Shown one piece after another: positions 35,875 through 44,790 of a DNA stretch of 64,000 nucleotides (its first letter is position 1; each line of letters starts with the position of its first letter). A model generated the notes under the pieces. That model worked only from the letters and a program-made list of their open reading frames with translations. It was not told the DNA's origin and searched no databases. The DNA comes from Firmicutes bacterium HGW-Firmicutes-11 (GTDB lineage Bacteria; Bacillota; Clostridia; Peptostreptococcales; Anaerovoracaceae), in the NCBI GenBank assembly GCA_002840285.1, contig PHAE01000007.1:1-64000 (forward strand), in the 5' to 3' direction. The position numbers and the translations under genes were made by a program.

Positions 35875-37311
35875 TTATTTTCTGCTTTCCAGCCATTTTT
35901 CAACGGCTTCGTCCCAGACTGCCAGATATTCGGATCGATCCCTGATATCCATCACCAAGGCTTCCAGCGGAACGATATTGTTGATCGGCAATTTATGCAT
36001 CACGTTCCAGACGACGGCATATATTGCAACGATCACCATCATGATGAGGGCATAAAGAAATACATAAGACAAGGTATAGATCGCATACAATGCTCCTAGT
36101 ATCCCAATTGGCAAAGTGATCCAAGCAGCTGGAGTTTTCCATAGTCTTGGGAAGTCGGGATACTTTTTGCGAAGAACCAATACGTCTACCATCGCTATGA
36201 TATAAGCGATCAACCAGGTGATACAAGCGGTGTTGATAAAAATCAAGATCAGTTCAGATGTCCCTCCATTAAGAGAAATATACACCGTTGTGATCAAGAT
36301 CAAGAATACGGTAAAAGCGATTCCGTACATCGGAACTCTGTATTTTGGATGGATTCTTGCAAATATAGCTGGCACAAGGCTTTCTCTGGCCATACCGTAC
36401 AACATTCTGGGAAGCGCTGAAATATAAGCATTGCCTGTGGTAAAAGATGCGGCAATCGTCAATCCTCCCATTACGATCCCGCCCCAGAAGCCCAACGTGG
36501 CTGTTGCCGCGTCGACGTGGGGAACCGAGGATGACGCCATCAAACCTAGATCGGTATACTTTACGGCGCCGGCGACGAAAATGATATCGACGATATAAAT
36601 CGTGATCAGTCCAAATATCAAGCCATAGGGTATGTTCTTATATGGTTTTTTGTTTTCTTCTGCCATTGGACAAGCAAATTCAAAACCGATAAAGAACCAA
36701 ATGGCAGTACCGACTGCTCCGAACACCGTGTTCCATCCTCCCTCCGGAAGCAACCCTGCATTTTCCGGAACGACTGTAGCAACACCCAAAGTTTCGCCAA
36801 CACCAGCGGTTCCCATGATCGCCAGGATGAAGAAAACGACCATCATGATGATCGTCACCGTCGCTTCCGATCGCCCATAAAATTCGACACCTGTTACGTT
36901 TACCAGGATAATGATCAGAAGCAGCACCAAGGATACCGCCAATTGGGGCACTCCGACCATCTGTTCCATCGCGAGGCCACCCATAACCAGTTGGGTTCCA
37001 CCGTCTGCGGCTATCAGGACAACATAACCGCTTAACAACGCGAATGTGGCCCAAAACCTTCCTAACGCCGGCGCGGTGTAATCTGAGATCATACCGCCTC
37101 CCGGGATCATAGCTGTCAATTCACCAAAGGCGAAGGCCGTCGCCATCATCGGTATGAGTGCGATCGCTGCGCTGATAAAGGTAGCGTTCCCGGATATGGC
37201 TCCGACATTGCCTACCGAGAACATCGCTGTTCCGGATACGACCAGTCCCACGGCTGCTCCGTAAGAGGAAGGAAATCCAAGAACACGTTTTAGTTTCGTA
37301 TGCTGACTCAT
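35875..37311 (-). CDS. APC-superfamily amino acid permease
   Basis: A 478-residue protein with about twelve transmembrane segments. It begins with the family-typical GAAVGLVVSGTAMFSVGNVGA and has FIGFEFACPMAEENKKPYKNIP, the conserved loop after helix 6. Substrate is not predictable; amino acids or amines are usual. GGAGGTAAAAC precedes the ATG, and it lies 30 bp after the alcohol dehydrogenase, within the same sigma-54 operon. Confidence 0.9.
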   Translation of the reverse strand: MSQHTKLKRVLGFPSSYGAAVGLVVSGTAMFSVGNVGAISGNATFISAAIALIPMMATAFAFGELTAMIPGGGMISDYTAPALGRFWATFALLSGYVVLIAADGGTQLVMGGLAMEQMVGVPQLAVSLVLLLIIILVNVTGVEFYGRSEATVTIIMMVVFFILAIMGTAGVGETLGVATVVPENAGLLPEGGWNTVFGAVGTAIWFFIGFEFACPMAEENKKPYKNIPYGLIFGLITIYIVDIIFVAGAVKYTDLGLMASSSVPHVDAATATLGFWGGIVMGGLTIAASFTTGNAYISALPRMLYGMARESLVPAIFARIHPKYRVPMYGIAFTVFLILITTVYISLNGGTSELILIFINTACITWLIAYIIAMVDVLVLRKKYPDFPRLWKTPAAWITLPIGILGALYAIYTLSYVFLYALIMMVIVAIYAVVWNVMHKLPINNIVPLEALVMDIRDRSEYLAVWDEAVEKWLESRK

Positions 37312-37341
37312 GTTTTACCTCCTTCAAGAATAATGCGGGCT

Positions 37342-38502
37342 CTAAATAGTATAAGCTTTTTTAAATAGTTCGAGATAATCTTTTGCTGTGATCGGTCTTG
37401 GATTGCTTGGAGTTGAAACGTTTCGTTCGGAAGCCTCGGACAGCGCCTGGAAATCTGCAGGATCGATTTCGGGTATATCTTTCATCTTGGGGATCCCTAC
37501 ATCCTCACAGAGCCGTTGCAGTCCATAAACCGCTTCCATAGCCGCGTCTTCCGTCGACATACCGGCTATGTTCAAACCCATAGCCCTGGCGACGTTTGCA
37601 TGCTTCTCAAAATCCGATGACAGATTGAATTCGGTCACCGTTGGCAACAGGATCGCATTGGCGACGCCATGAGCCAGATCATACCTTCCCCCGAGCGCTT
37701 CCGCCATACAATGGACAGCGGCGACATCCGCATAGCCAAAGGCAATGCCGGCAATCGTACTTCCAAGCATCATTCCTCTGCACGACTCTAGATCCGGTGC
37801 TGTCACTGCTTTTCTAAGATTTCGTTCGATCAGATCGATCGCGTACAATGCGTATGCATCCGTGTGAGGATTTGCGACATTGCAGGTGTATGCTTCCACT
37901 GCGTGAGTCATTGCATCGATCCCGGTGGAGGCCATGATGTGAGATGGTAGTTTCAGCAGAGTCGTTGGATCGACCAGCGCCACCTTGGCTGCTGCTTTTG
38001 GATCAAAAACATTGAGTTTGATGTGTTGTTCTGAGTCGGTGACAACGGCAAAGGGCGTCACTTCGCTTCCGGTACCGGCAGTCGTTGGAATGGCTATCAG
38101 TGGAGTGATTTCCCGTTCCAATAGCTGAAACCCGCACCAATCTTTGATGTTTCCTCCATGGGTCAGCAACACGCCGATCGCTTTTGCAGTGTCCATGGAA
38201 CTTCCGCCGCCGACGGCGACCAGAAAATCGACTTGTTCCTGCTTCGCTAATTCATAACCGCTGTGACAATCCTTGTCTCTCGGATTGGGAACGATGCTGT
38301 CGAAGACAACGAAGGGAATGTCGCTCTCCTTCAAACTTTTCTCCACTGCTTGCGTCAAACCGGCTTTTATGACACCTTTGTCTGCAACCAGCATCACCTT
38401 CCCGGCTCCCATCAATCGTGCTTCTTTCCCGACGTTTTGGACCACTCCTTCTCCAAATTCGATCCTAGTTGGCAATGCAAACGAATACGTAGCCAAAGTC
38501 AT
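37342..38502 (-). CDS. iron-containing alcohol dehydrogenase
   Basis: A 386-residue group III dehydrogenase. The NAD-binding GGGSSMDTAKAIG is at about 98-110, and the metal site has GIDAMTHAVEAYT and AVHCMAEALGGRYDLAHG with the conserved Asp and His ligands. It reduces aldehydes to alcohols or the reverse. It is the first gene after the sigma-54 promoter at 38581-38597, and GAAAGGAGAG precedes the ATG. Confidence 0.93.
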   Translation of the reverse strand: MTLATYSFALPTRIEFGEGVVQNVGKEARLMGAGKVMLVADKGVIKAGLTQAVEKSLKESDIPFVVFDSIVPNPRDKDCHSGYELAKQEQVDFLVAVGGGSSMDTAKAIGVLLTHGGNIKDWCGFQLLEREITPLIAIPTTAGTGSEVTPFAVVTDSEQHIKLNVFDPKAAAKVALVDPTTLLKLPSHIMASTGIDAMTHAVEAYTCNVANPHTDAYALYAIDLIERNLRKAVTAPDLESCRGMMLGSTIAGIAFGYADVAAVHCMAEALGGRYDLAHGVANAILLPTVTEFNLSSDFEKHANVARAMGLNIAGMSTEDAAMEAVYGLQRLCEDVGIPKMKDIPEIDPADFQALSEASERNVSTPSNPRPITAKDYLELFKKAYTI

Positions 38503-38580
38503 ATCTTTCTCTCCTTTCTTCCTTAATTACAATTATGATCGACAGTTTGACCGATCAAATCATCATACCCATTTTACATA

Positions 38581-38597
38581 AGCAAAGATTATGCCAA
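38581..38597 (-). promoter_or_regulatory. sigma-54 (-24/-12) promoter
   Basis: On the minus strand the bases read TTGGCATAATCTTTGCT: GG at -24 (TTGGCAT) and GC at -12 (TTGCT) with canonical spacing. The predicted start lies near 38569, about 65 bases before the alcohol dehydrogenase ATG. The sigma factor (rpoN, 51606-53012) and an activator (40168-42150) are both in this window. Confidence 0.88.
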
Positions 38598-38655
38598 GCA
38601 GCTAAATGTTGCAATTTGGGGCTTCGATAGGGAATTAACAAAATGACAAAAAAAT

Positions 38656-38707
38656 AAATGTTCATTTTTGAAACACTCCAAATCAAATGCGTCAAAATTG
38701 AACATTT
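38656..38707. promoter_or_regulatory. putative upstream activator sites
   Basis: Two copies of the sequence TGTTCAwTTTTGAmrCA lie in inverted orientation: TGTTCATTTTTGAAACA at 38659-38675 (plus) and TGTTCAATTTTGACGCA at 38688-38704 (minus), 14 of 17 bases equal. Their outer edges form AAATGTTCA/TGAACATTT. They lie about 70-110 bp upstream of the sigma-54 promoter, the normal place for an enhancer-binding protein, with centres 29 bp apart (close to three helical turns). Confidence 0.65.
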
Positions 38708-38763
38708 TGCTATGTCTGCTGGATTTAAATGGGATAATCTCCGTGTTTTTATGTATTAAAATA

Positions 38764-40143
38764 TCACACGCTTGGCCGGATCAGTGTTCCACTGTGTGAA
38801 TTGTCTGTCATTTTTCCCTTTTCAACTGCAACCTTGCCATTTATCAGCACAAAATCGATCCCGACCGGTGGTGCGTCCGGTTGTCCTCGCCCGATGAAAT
38901 CCGCCTTGTCTAAAATTTCTTCATACCGAAACAGTACCAGATCTGCGTTCTTTCCTTCTTCGATCGAGCCAATATCATCCAAGCTAAGACGCCTCGCAGG
39001 AAGGATCGTTATTTTTCGGATCGCATCCATCAAAGACAATTCTTTTCGATCTCTGACGTAGCGTCCGATCAGGCGGGGAAACGTGCCTGACACTTCCGGC
39101 GCTCCCATCCCTGGATAATGTGGACCGTCAGCGGCATTGGTCGATACGTAAACGTAGTCCTTCTGAAGCGCCATTGTGATCGCATCAGAATCACATACAA
39201 ATGCGGTAACGAGTGTTCCCGGGGATTTCTTTCGGAGCTGCTCAAACATTTCTTGCGTACAGTGTTCTCCCACATGTATGCCGGACGCAATCAGAAGATC
39301 CTTAACGGATGCGCCGTTATACTCTTTTTCCCATCCCGGATCGAAGATATTCGTCCCGATACAAGCGGAGTAAGCGTCATAGACCCCACTGTCTGCCGTG
39401 ATGTCCAAACCGTGCTTTCTGGCTTTTTCTATGATCTTCAACGCCGGGCTCATCGCCCCTCCGATGCCTACCATATACATCAACTGTAGTATCTGAACTT
39501 TTACACCGGTGGCTTCTGCGACTCTTAAAATCTCGTCAAAAAACTGCAGGGCCTCTCTTCCATCCTTCCGAAGATGTATCGTGATCGGTCGTTCGTATTC
39601 CTTTGCCACTTTGGCCATTGAAAGAATCTCGTCATAAGATGTTCCCGGTACAAATTCCAGTCCGAAGCAGATCCCAAAAGCTCCATATTCAAGAAAACTC
39701 CTCGCCAAATCACTCATCACCATGATTTCTTTTTCCGATGCCGGTCGGTGCATGTCCGTGATCCCGACTGCATTGCGCAGCGTAAATGACTGGGATACAA
39801 AGAATCCCTGATTGACGATAAAACCTTCCTCTTCGATGGTTTTGATCGTTTTGCTGTTGATGTTGCGTTCTCCACCCAAGGTAGTCGTTCCGCCTTGACG
39901 AATCAGACACTCTGCCGAGTAGGGATTCCCATCCACATGAGAATGAAAATCCAGAAATCCGGGCGATACCATAAGTCCCGTAGCGTCGATTTCTTTTGAC
40001 CCGCGCAGCGGTACATCGGCGATCCTGGCTATCTTGTCGCCGTTGATGCCAATGCATTTTTTTGTGATCTCCTCGCCAATAACATCGATCACAGTTCCAT
40101 GGTTGATCACAAGATCAAACAATTGATCTTCCTTTTGCATCAT
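38764..40143 (-). CDS. amidohydrolase, D-aminoacylase-like
   Basis: A 459-residue metal-dependent amidohydrolase. The N-terminal composite-barrel part leads to PGFLDFHSHVDG, the metal-binding HxH, then a TIM barrel with TIHLRKDG and a conserved C-terminal LSLDDIGSIEEGKNADLVLF. The closest match I can name is N-acyl-D-amino-acid deacylase/D-aminoacylase; dihydropyrimidinase-type activity is an alternative. It lies 24 bp downstream of the sigma-54 activator and ends 167 bp before the sigma-54 promoter, so it is probably co-transcribed with the activator, not with the dehydrogenase operon. Confidence 0.85.
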   Translation of the reverse strand: MMQKEDQLFDLVINHGTVIDVIGEEITKKCIGINGDKIARIADVPLRGSKEIDATGLMVSPGFLDFHSHVDGNPYSAECLIRQGGTTTLGGERNINSKTIKTIEEEGFIVNQGFFVSQSFTLRNAVGITDMHRPASEKEIMVMSDLARSFLEYGAFGICFGLEFVPGTSYDEILSMAKVAKEYERPITIHLRKDGREALQFFDEILRVAEATGVKVQILQLMYMVGIGGAMSPALKIIEKARKHGLDITADSGVYDAYSACIGTNIFDPGWEKEYNGASVKDLLIASGIHVGEHCTQEMFEQLRKKSPGTLVTAFVCDSDAITMALQKDYVYVSTNAADGPHYPGMGAPEVSGTFPRLIGRYVRDRKELSLMDAIRKITILPARRLSLDDIGSIEEGKNADLVLFRYEEILDKADFIGRGQPDAPPVGIDFVLINGKVAVEKGKMTDNSHSGTLIRPSV

Positions 40144-40167
40144 AGAGACCTCATGTGTTTTTCTGCT

Positions 40168-42150
40168 TTATCGCTTCAATGCCCTGTATACGGTAGCCCT
40201 GCTGATTTTCAGCAGGTCGGCTGTTTTTTTGATGTTTCCATCACAGCTTGACAGTGCCATCTTGATGTAGTTATCCGTTACTGTATCCAACGGCTCAAGA
40301 CCACCAGAGAAGGGAATGCTGGGAATCGGCTCACTTGCAGCAGCGCGAATCTCGAGTGGGATCAGTTTCACTGTCAGAATCTCTTTCTCCGCCATCAGCA
40401 TCATCCGTTCGACCACATTATTCAGTTGTCTGACGTTTCCCGGCCAATCGTAAGACATCAATACCGACATTGCTTCATCGTCGATGCCCTTGACTTTGTT
40501 TTGAAATTGATTTTTATTTCTCTGGATCATGTGGTTCACCAGTGTTACAATGTCGCTCTTTCGATCCCGCAGCGCAGGCAACTTTATATATACCGTATTC
40601 AATCGATAAAAGAGATCTTCCCGGAAATTGCCGTTCTCTACTTCGTGGTTCAAATCACGGTTTGTGGCTGCAATGATCTGGACATCGACAGGAATCGGAA
40701 GATATCCGCCAATGCGAAATATTTTGTTTTCCTGCAAGACCCGAAGCAGCTTGGATTGCATATCGATGGGTAAATTGATGATTTCATCCAGGAAAAGTGT
40801 TCCCCCATGCGCAATTTCAAACTTGCCCCTGTGTCCCCCTTTTCTTGCGCCGGTGTATGCTCCCTCCTCGTATCCGAAGAGCTCGCTTTCTAGCAGTTCT
40901 CTCGGGATCGCTCCGCAGTCGACGGCAACGAAGGGGCTCTTTTTCCGGCTGCCGCAGTTATGTATCGCCTGGGCGAACATTTCCTTGCCGGTGCCGCTCT
41001 CTCCTTCGATAATGATACGAACGTTGTGTTCTGCCGCTTTTTGCGCGATCTCGATCGCATTGAGCAGCTCAGCAGATTTTCCTATGATATCATTGAAGGT
41101 GAAGAATGCCCGGTTTTCTTGATTCATCTTATCTGCCAGTTCCTGGATCTCTTCATAGCGGATAAAGAATAAAACCCGACTGCTTTCATTGGTGTGTTGG
41201 TTGACGATAAACTGATAGCTCACCACACAGTTATAGCTTTTCCGTTTTCCGACTATTTTTGCCTTTCCGATACTCTCCCCTCGCAACGCCGCCGAGATGA
41301 TCCCATTGATTTTCGGATTGGTCTGGATCAGATTGATGTTTTTTCCAATCATATCTTCCCGGTTCAAACCGGTCATCTTTGCCATTTCCTGATTGACCTG
41401 TGTTATCATGTTGCTTTCATCGACATAAATGATACCGTCAGTGACCGCATCCAAAATGTTCTTCTGATCTTCGTTTTGTCGAATCAGTTGCAGATGTGTC
41501 TCTTGAAGAAGAAACTCGTTCTCGATCGCCTTCGCTGTTGCTGTGATCATTCCCAGCATATAACGATTCGATTTCTCAAGTGGTACGGTCATGCCCACCG
41601 CCGCGACGATCTCACCGTCCTTGTTTAGGATCGGCGCTGCGTAGACCGCCTGCTTCTGCAAGATCTCACAGTAATGTTCCGCACCGACGACACCGATAGG
41701 CTTTCTGTGTCGAATCGCCAGATCGTATCCATTGGTTCCAATATTCGATTCTTCGAGTTTGCAGCCGATGCGACAATTTAGGTCCATTTCCAGAAGCATG
41801 CTTCCCTTGTTGATATTGTTCAATATCATACCATAACGATCCACGACCTGGACGCTGATATCTGTCTCATCGACGATGTCGATCATCATCTCCATGATCG
41901 GTGTTGAAATATTCAAAAGCTCTGTATTTTCACGGATCCTTCGCAACACTTCTGCCGGTTCGATGTCTTGCTCTGGCAGTTGGCCCTGCAACGCATCCAC
42001 TTTTGCCGCCTTACACCGTATCCATGATTCAACGATTTCGTCAGGTATAGTATTCTCAATCAATATATCGTTCTTAATAAAGTTCACCCAGACATGCTCA
42101 TAATGCATGAATTCCGGGTTCTCTAAATAATAAAACGGATTGAAGCGCAT
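40168..42150 (-). CDS. sigma-54-dependent transcriptional activator
   Basis: A 660-residue enhancer-binding protein. It has a GAF-like N-terminal sensor (about 60-205), a PAS domain (about 230-330) with NILDAVTDGIIYVDE, and a central AAA+ domain (about 350-590). The AAA+ domain has Walker A GESGTGKE (383-390), the sigma-54-contacting loop GAYTGA (430-435) and Walker B GTLFLDEI. A Fis-type helix-turn-helix (about 625-660) with NIKKTADLLKISRATVYRAL ends it. No receiver domain is present, so it should sense a small ligand. AAGGAGG precedes the ATG by seven bases. It most likely binds 38656-38707 and drives the adjacent operon. Confidence 0.95.
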   Translation of the reverse strand: MRFNPFYYLENPEFMHYEHVWVNFIKNDILIENTIPDEIVESWIRCKAAKVDALQGQLPEQDIEPAEVLRRIRENTELLNISTPIMEMMIDIVDETDISVQVVDRYGMILNNINKGSMLLEMDLNCRIGCKLEESNIGTNGYDLAIRHRKPIGVVGAEHYCEILQKQAVYAAPILNKDGEIVAAVGMTVPLEKSNRYMLGMITATAKAIENEFLLQETHLQLIRQNEDQKNILDAVTDGIIYVDESNMITQVNQEMAKMTGLNREDMIGKNINLIQTNPKINGIISAALRGESIGKAKIVGKRKSYNCVVSYQFIVNQHTNESSRVLFFIRYEEIQELADKMNQENRAFFTFNDIIGKSAELLNAIEIAQKAAEHNVRIIIEGESGTGKEMFAQAIHNCGSRKKSPFVAVDCGAIPRELLESELFGYEEGAYTGARKGGHRGKFEIAHGGTLFLDEIINLPIDMQSKLLRVLQENKIFRIGGYLPIPVDVQIIAATNRDLNHEVENGNFREDLFYRLNTVYIKLPALRDRKSDIVTLVNHMIQRNKNQFQNKVKGIDDEAMSVLMSYDWPGNVRQLNNVVERMMLMAEKEILTVKLIPLEIRAAASEPIPSIPFSGGLEPLDTVTDNYIKMALSSCDGNIKKTADLLKISRATVYRALKR

Positions 42151-42167
42151 GAGAACCTCCTTGTCGG

Positions 42168-42671
42168 CTATTTGTAACTACCTTTTAGCACAGCTTCCCC
42201 TAAAATGTGTCCTTGCATTTTTTTACGGAGTTGATTGAGGTAGAATCCAGACTGTAAATTCACCGGAGAATCAAGTGCATATAAAACAAGCTCGTACTCA
42301 TGGGGTGTCGTAGGAGCCGGACCTCCATAATAGTTGGTCCATTCCGGGCCGAGCCCATATGGTCCAAGCGGAGTCATCCAACTATTGCTGCCTTGGATCA
42401 AGTTGGGATTCTCCCGGCTCTCGTTCTCCCGCAGTTCCATAGCAGTCCCTGGAATGTCCGCCACCAGCCAATGGATCCAGCAAAAACCTTCCTCCGGAAT
42501 GTCGTCGTAGTCTAAAAATGTGACGGCAAAAGCAGCTGTTCCCTCAGGAGGATCATACCACCGCAGAGGAAACGAACGCAAGGGAACACCTTTCTCCGAC
42601 TCTGAAGATCGTATCCCGTATTTTTCAAGGATCCAGCCGTCGACAAATCCATCACTTTCCACACGAAACAT
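42168..42671 (-). CDS. YbhB/YbcL Raf-kinase-inhibitor-like protein
   Basis: A 167-residue PEBP-fold protein. The hallmark ligand-pocket region is visible as IHWLVADIPG and LGPYGLGPEWTNYYGGPAPTTPHEYELVLYALD (positions 101-133). PEBP-like proteins bind phosphate or phospholipid head groups; the bacterial role is unclear. It lies 19 bp after rnr and 17 bp before the activator, so it sits inside one transcription unit. Confidence 0.9.
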   Translation of the reverse strand: MFRVESDGFVDGWILEKYGIRSSESEKGVPLRSFPLRWYDPPEGTAAFAVTFLDYDDIPEEGFCWIHWLVADIPGTAMELRENESRENPNLIQGSNSWMTPLGPYGLGPEWTNYYGGPAPTTPHEYELVLYALDSPVNLQSGFYLNQLRKKMQGHILGEAVLKGSYK

Positions 42672-42690
42672 ATCTGTCTCCTCACGCTGA

Positions 42691-44637
42691 TCAAATCAGA
42701 TCAAAATCGATCTCACGCTTTGCGATATCCACTGCTGCTGCGCGCACCCTGACCTTGTCGCCAAGGGTGTAGGTCTTTCTTGTTCTTTTACCGTAAAGTC
42801 GATACAATTCCTGCTCATAGATGTACTCATCGTCGGTCAGAGACTGGACTCTCACAAGACCCTCTATCGTGTTGGGGATCTCAGCAAAGAAACCGAAGGA
42901 GGCGATTCCACTTATGATCCCGTCGAATTCTTCTCCAAGCCGATAACTCATGTACTCTGCTTTTTTAAGTTTTTCCACTTCCCGTTCCAGTTCTTCTGCT
43001 TTTCGTTCTGTGACAGAGGCGATATCAGCTGCTTCTTTCGTCTTGGATTCCAGCACTTTTCTCCGGCTTTCTCCCATCGGCTGACGCAGTGATTCCTTGA
43101 TGATCCTGTGAATGATGAGGTCCGGATATCTTCGGATCGGGGAGGTGAAATGGCAGTAATAGGTTACGCCGAGGCCAAAATGTCCTTTGCAGATCGTATC
43201 ATAATACGCCTTCTTCATCGATCGAAGCATGACGGTATTAACGACGTGTTCGATTTCCGTTCCTTCGACCTGCGCAAGGACTTCATTCAACGCCTTTGGA
43301 TGTACATGCTCCGTACTTCCCTTGAGGCGAAGGCCCAGCGTGGATAGAAAACGCTTGAATGCATCGATCCTTTCCAATGTCGGTTGCTCATGGATCCGAT
43401 AGACAAACGGCAGCTGAAGATGGAAGTAGTGCTCAGCAACAGTTTCGTTGGCGACCAGCATGAATTCTTCGATCATCCGGTTGGCGACACGTCGCTCGGA
43501 TGTTTCGACGGAAACCGGGATCCCACCTTTATCCAGTATGATATGGGCTTCGTCAAAGTCGAAATCGAGACTGCCCCGTGCCTGCCTTCTGGTTCTTAAG
43601 ATCTGCGCCAATTCCTGCATCATCTTCAATTCCGGATGAATGCGTTGATATTTCTCCATGAGTGCAGGCGTTCCTTCTTCAAGAAGATCGGAAACGTCGG
43701 AGTAGACCAACCGCTCTGTGGAACGGATCACACTTTCGAAAATCCGGTGTTCCACCACCTCTCCAGCCGGTGTGATGTCCATTGAAACAGACAGCGTCAA
43801 GCGATCCGCACGGGGATTCAAGCTGCAAATGCCATTTGACAAAACCTTTGGTAGCATCGGAAGCACGATATCAAGAAGGTACACGCTGGTCCCCCGGTTC
43901 ATTGCTTCCTTGTCAAGCGCTCCCCCCTCCTTGATGTAATGGCTCACATCTGCGATGTGGACCCCCAGTCTGACATTCCCGTTTTCTAATCGTTTGATAG
44001 AAATCGCATCATCCAGATCCTTTGAGTCCGCGCCATCGATGGTCAGGACGATCTCCTGACGCAGATCCTCACGCTGTTTGATTTCTTCCTCTGTGACCGG
44101 AAGTGCTGCATATTCTGCCTCTTTCTCCACCTTTTGAGGAAATGTCTCACTCAGTTGAAATGTGCGGACCAATGCCTTGATATCTCCCAGGGCCTCTCCC
44201 TGTTTGCTTAAAATCTCTACGATGCGACCTTCAGTTCGATGGCCTCTGGACGGCCATTTCGTTATTTTCGCTACTACTTTGTCACCATTCTTTGCGCCGT
44301 TGAAGTCTTTCTTCTGGATCATGACTTCTTCAACGAGACGACTGGATTCCGGGACTACATATCCCACTCCTCTCATGGCAGAAAAGGTTCCCACCACTTC
44401 GGTCGCCGAGCGGGCCAGAACATTGTCGATCCGCCCTTCGAGCCTCCGTCCGTCTTTCTCTGAAGAAAGTATTGTGACGGTGACTTGGTCTTTGTCCATC
44501 GCGGATCGTATTTCATCCGGCGGGATGAACACATCAAACCCGCCGGTTTCTTCCTTGTCCTCCGGAATGACAAAGCCAAATCCCTTCCTGTGCTTTGACA
44601 GGATCCCTTTGATCTTGCGTCCTTTCAGCTTGTTCAT
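42691..44637 (-). CDS. rnr: ribonuclease R
   Basis: A 648-residue 3'-5' exoribonuclease. There are N-terminal cold-shock/OB domains, the RNB catalytic domain with DGADSKDLDDAIS carrying the metal-binding aspartates, and a C-terminal S1 domain starting near residue 565. It degrades structured RNA and helps tmRNA-mediated rescue. The inner ATG at 44637 is chosen because GGAGG lies seven bases upstream; the ATG at 44643 is too close to that site. smpB and ssrA, frequent neighbours, are not seen here. Confidence 0.96.
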   Translation of the reverse strand: MNKLKGRKIKGILSKHRKGFGFVIPEDKEETGGFDVFIPPDEIRSAMDKDQVTVTILSSEKDGRRLEGRIDNVLARSATEVVGTFSAMRGVGYVVPESSRLVEEVMIQKKDFNGAKNGDKVVAKITKWPSRGHRTEGRIVEILSKQGEALGDIKALVRTFQLSETFPQKVEKEAEYAALPVTEEEIKQREDLRQEIVLTIDGADSKDLDDAISIKRLENGNVRLGVHIADVSHYIKEGGALDKEAMNRGTSVYLLDIVLPMLPKVLSNGICSLNPRADRLTLSVSMDITPAGEVVEHRIFESVIRSTERLVYSDVSDLLEEGTPALMEKYQRIHPELKMMQELAQILRTRRQARGSLDFDFDEAHIILDKGGIPVSVETSERRVANRMIEEFMLVANETVAEHYFHLQLPFVYRIHEQPTLERIDAFKRFLSTLGLRLKGSTEHVHPKALNEVLAQVEGTEIEHVVNTVMLRSMKKAYYDTICKGHFGLGVTYYCHFTSPIRRYPDLIIHRIIKESLRQPMGESRRKVLESKTKEAADIASVTERKAEELEREVEKLKKAEYMSYRLGEEFDGIISGIASFGFFAEIPNTIEGLVRVQSLTDDEYIYEQELYRLYGKRTRKTYTLGDKVRVRAAAVDIAKREIDFDLI

Positions 44638-44668
44638 GTTCATTCCTCCATCGCAGTTCTTTGCTTAC

Positions 44669-44696
44669 AGTGTAGCACAGAAAGAGAAAAAGACAA
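44669..44696 (-). promoter_or_regulatory. rnr promoter
   Basis: Minus strand: -35 TTGTCT (44691-44696), 16-base spacer, extended -10 TGCTACACT ending at 44669. It is located between the hppA terminator hairpin and rnr, so the rnr-ybhB-activator-amidohydrolase unit can start here. Confidence 0.65.
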
Positions 44697-44700
44697 ATAT

Positions 44701-44730
44701 GGGCTGTCTCAATGTTCATTGAGACAGCCC
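44701..44730 (-). terminator. terminator of hppA
   Basis: GGGCTGTCTCAATG (44701-44714) and CATTGAGACAGCCC (44717-44730) form a perfect 14-bp stem. On the minus strand ATATTTGTCTTTTTC follows, which is T-rich though interrupted. It lies 61 bases beyond the hppA stop. Confidence 0.8.
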
Positions 44731-44790
44731 TGCTCGTTCTGAAGCTTGTATTGATTTCGATAAGACTGCCAGTCTAGTATCTTGATTTGA

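Noticed and set aside
38607-38625. Second sigma-54-like site on the minus strand near the TTGCAAC
   Set aside because: It has TTGC at -12 but no GG at -24, unlike the site at 38581-38597.
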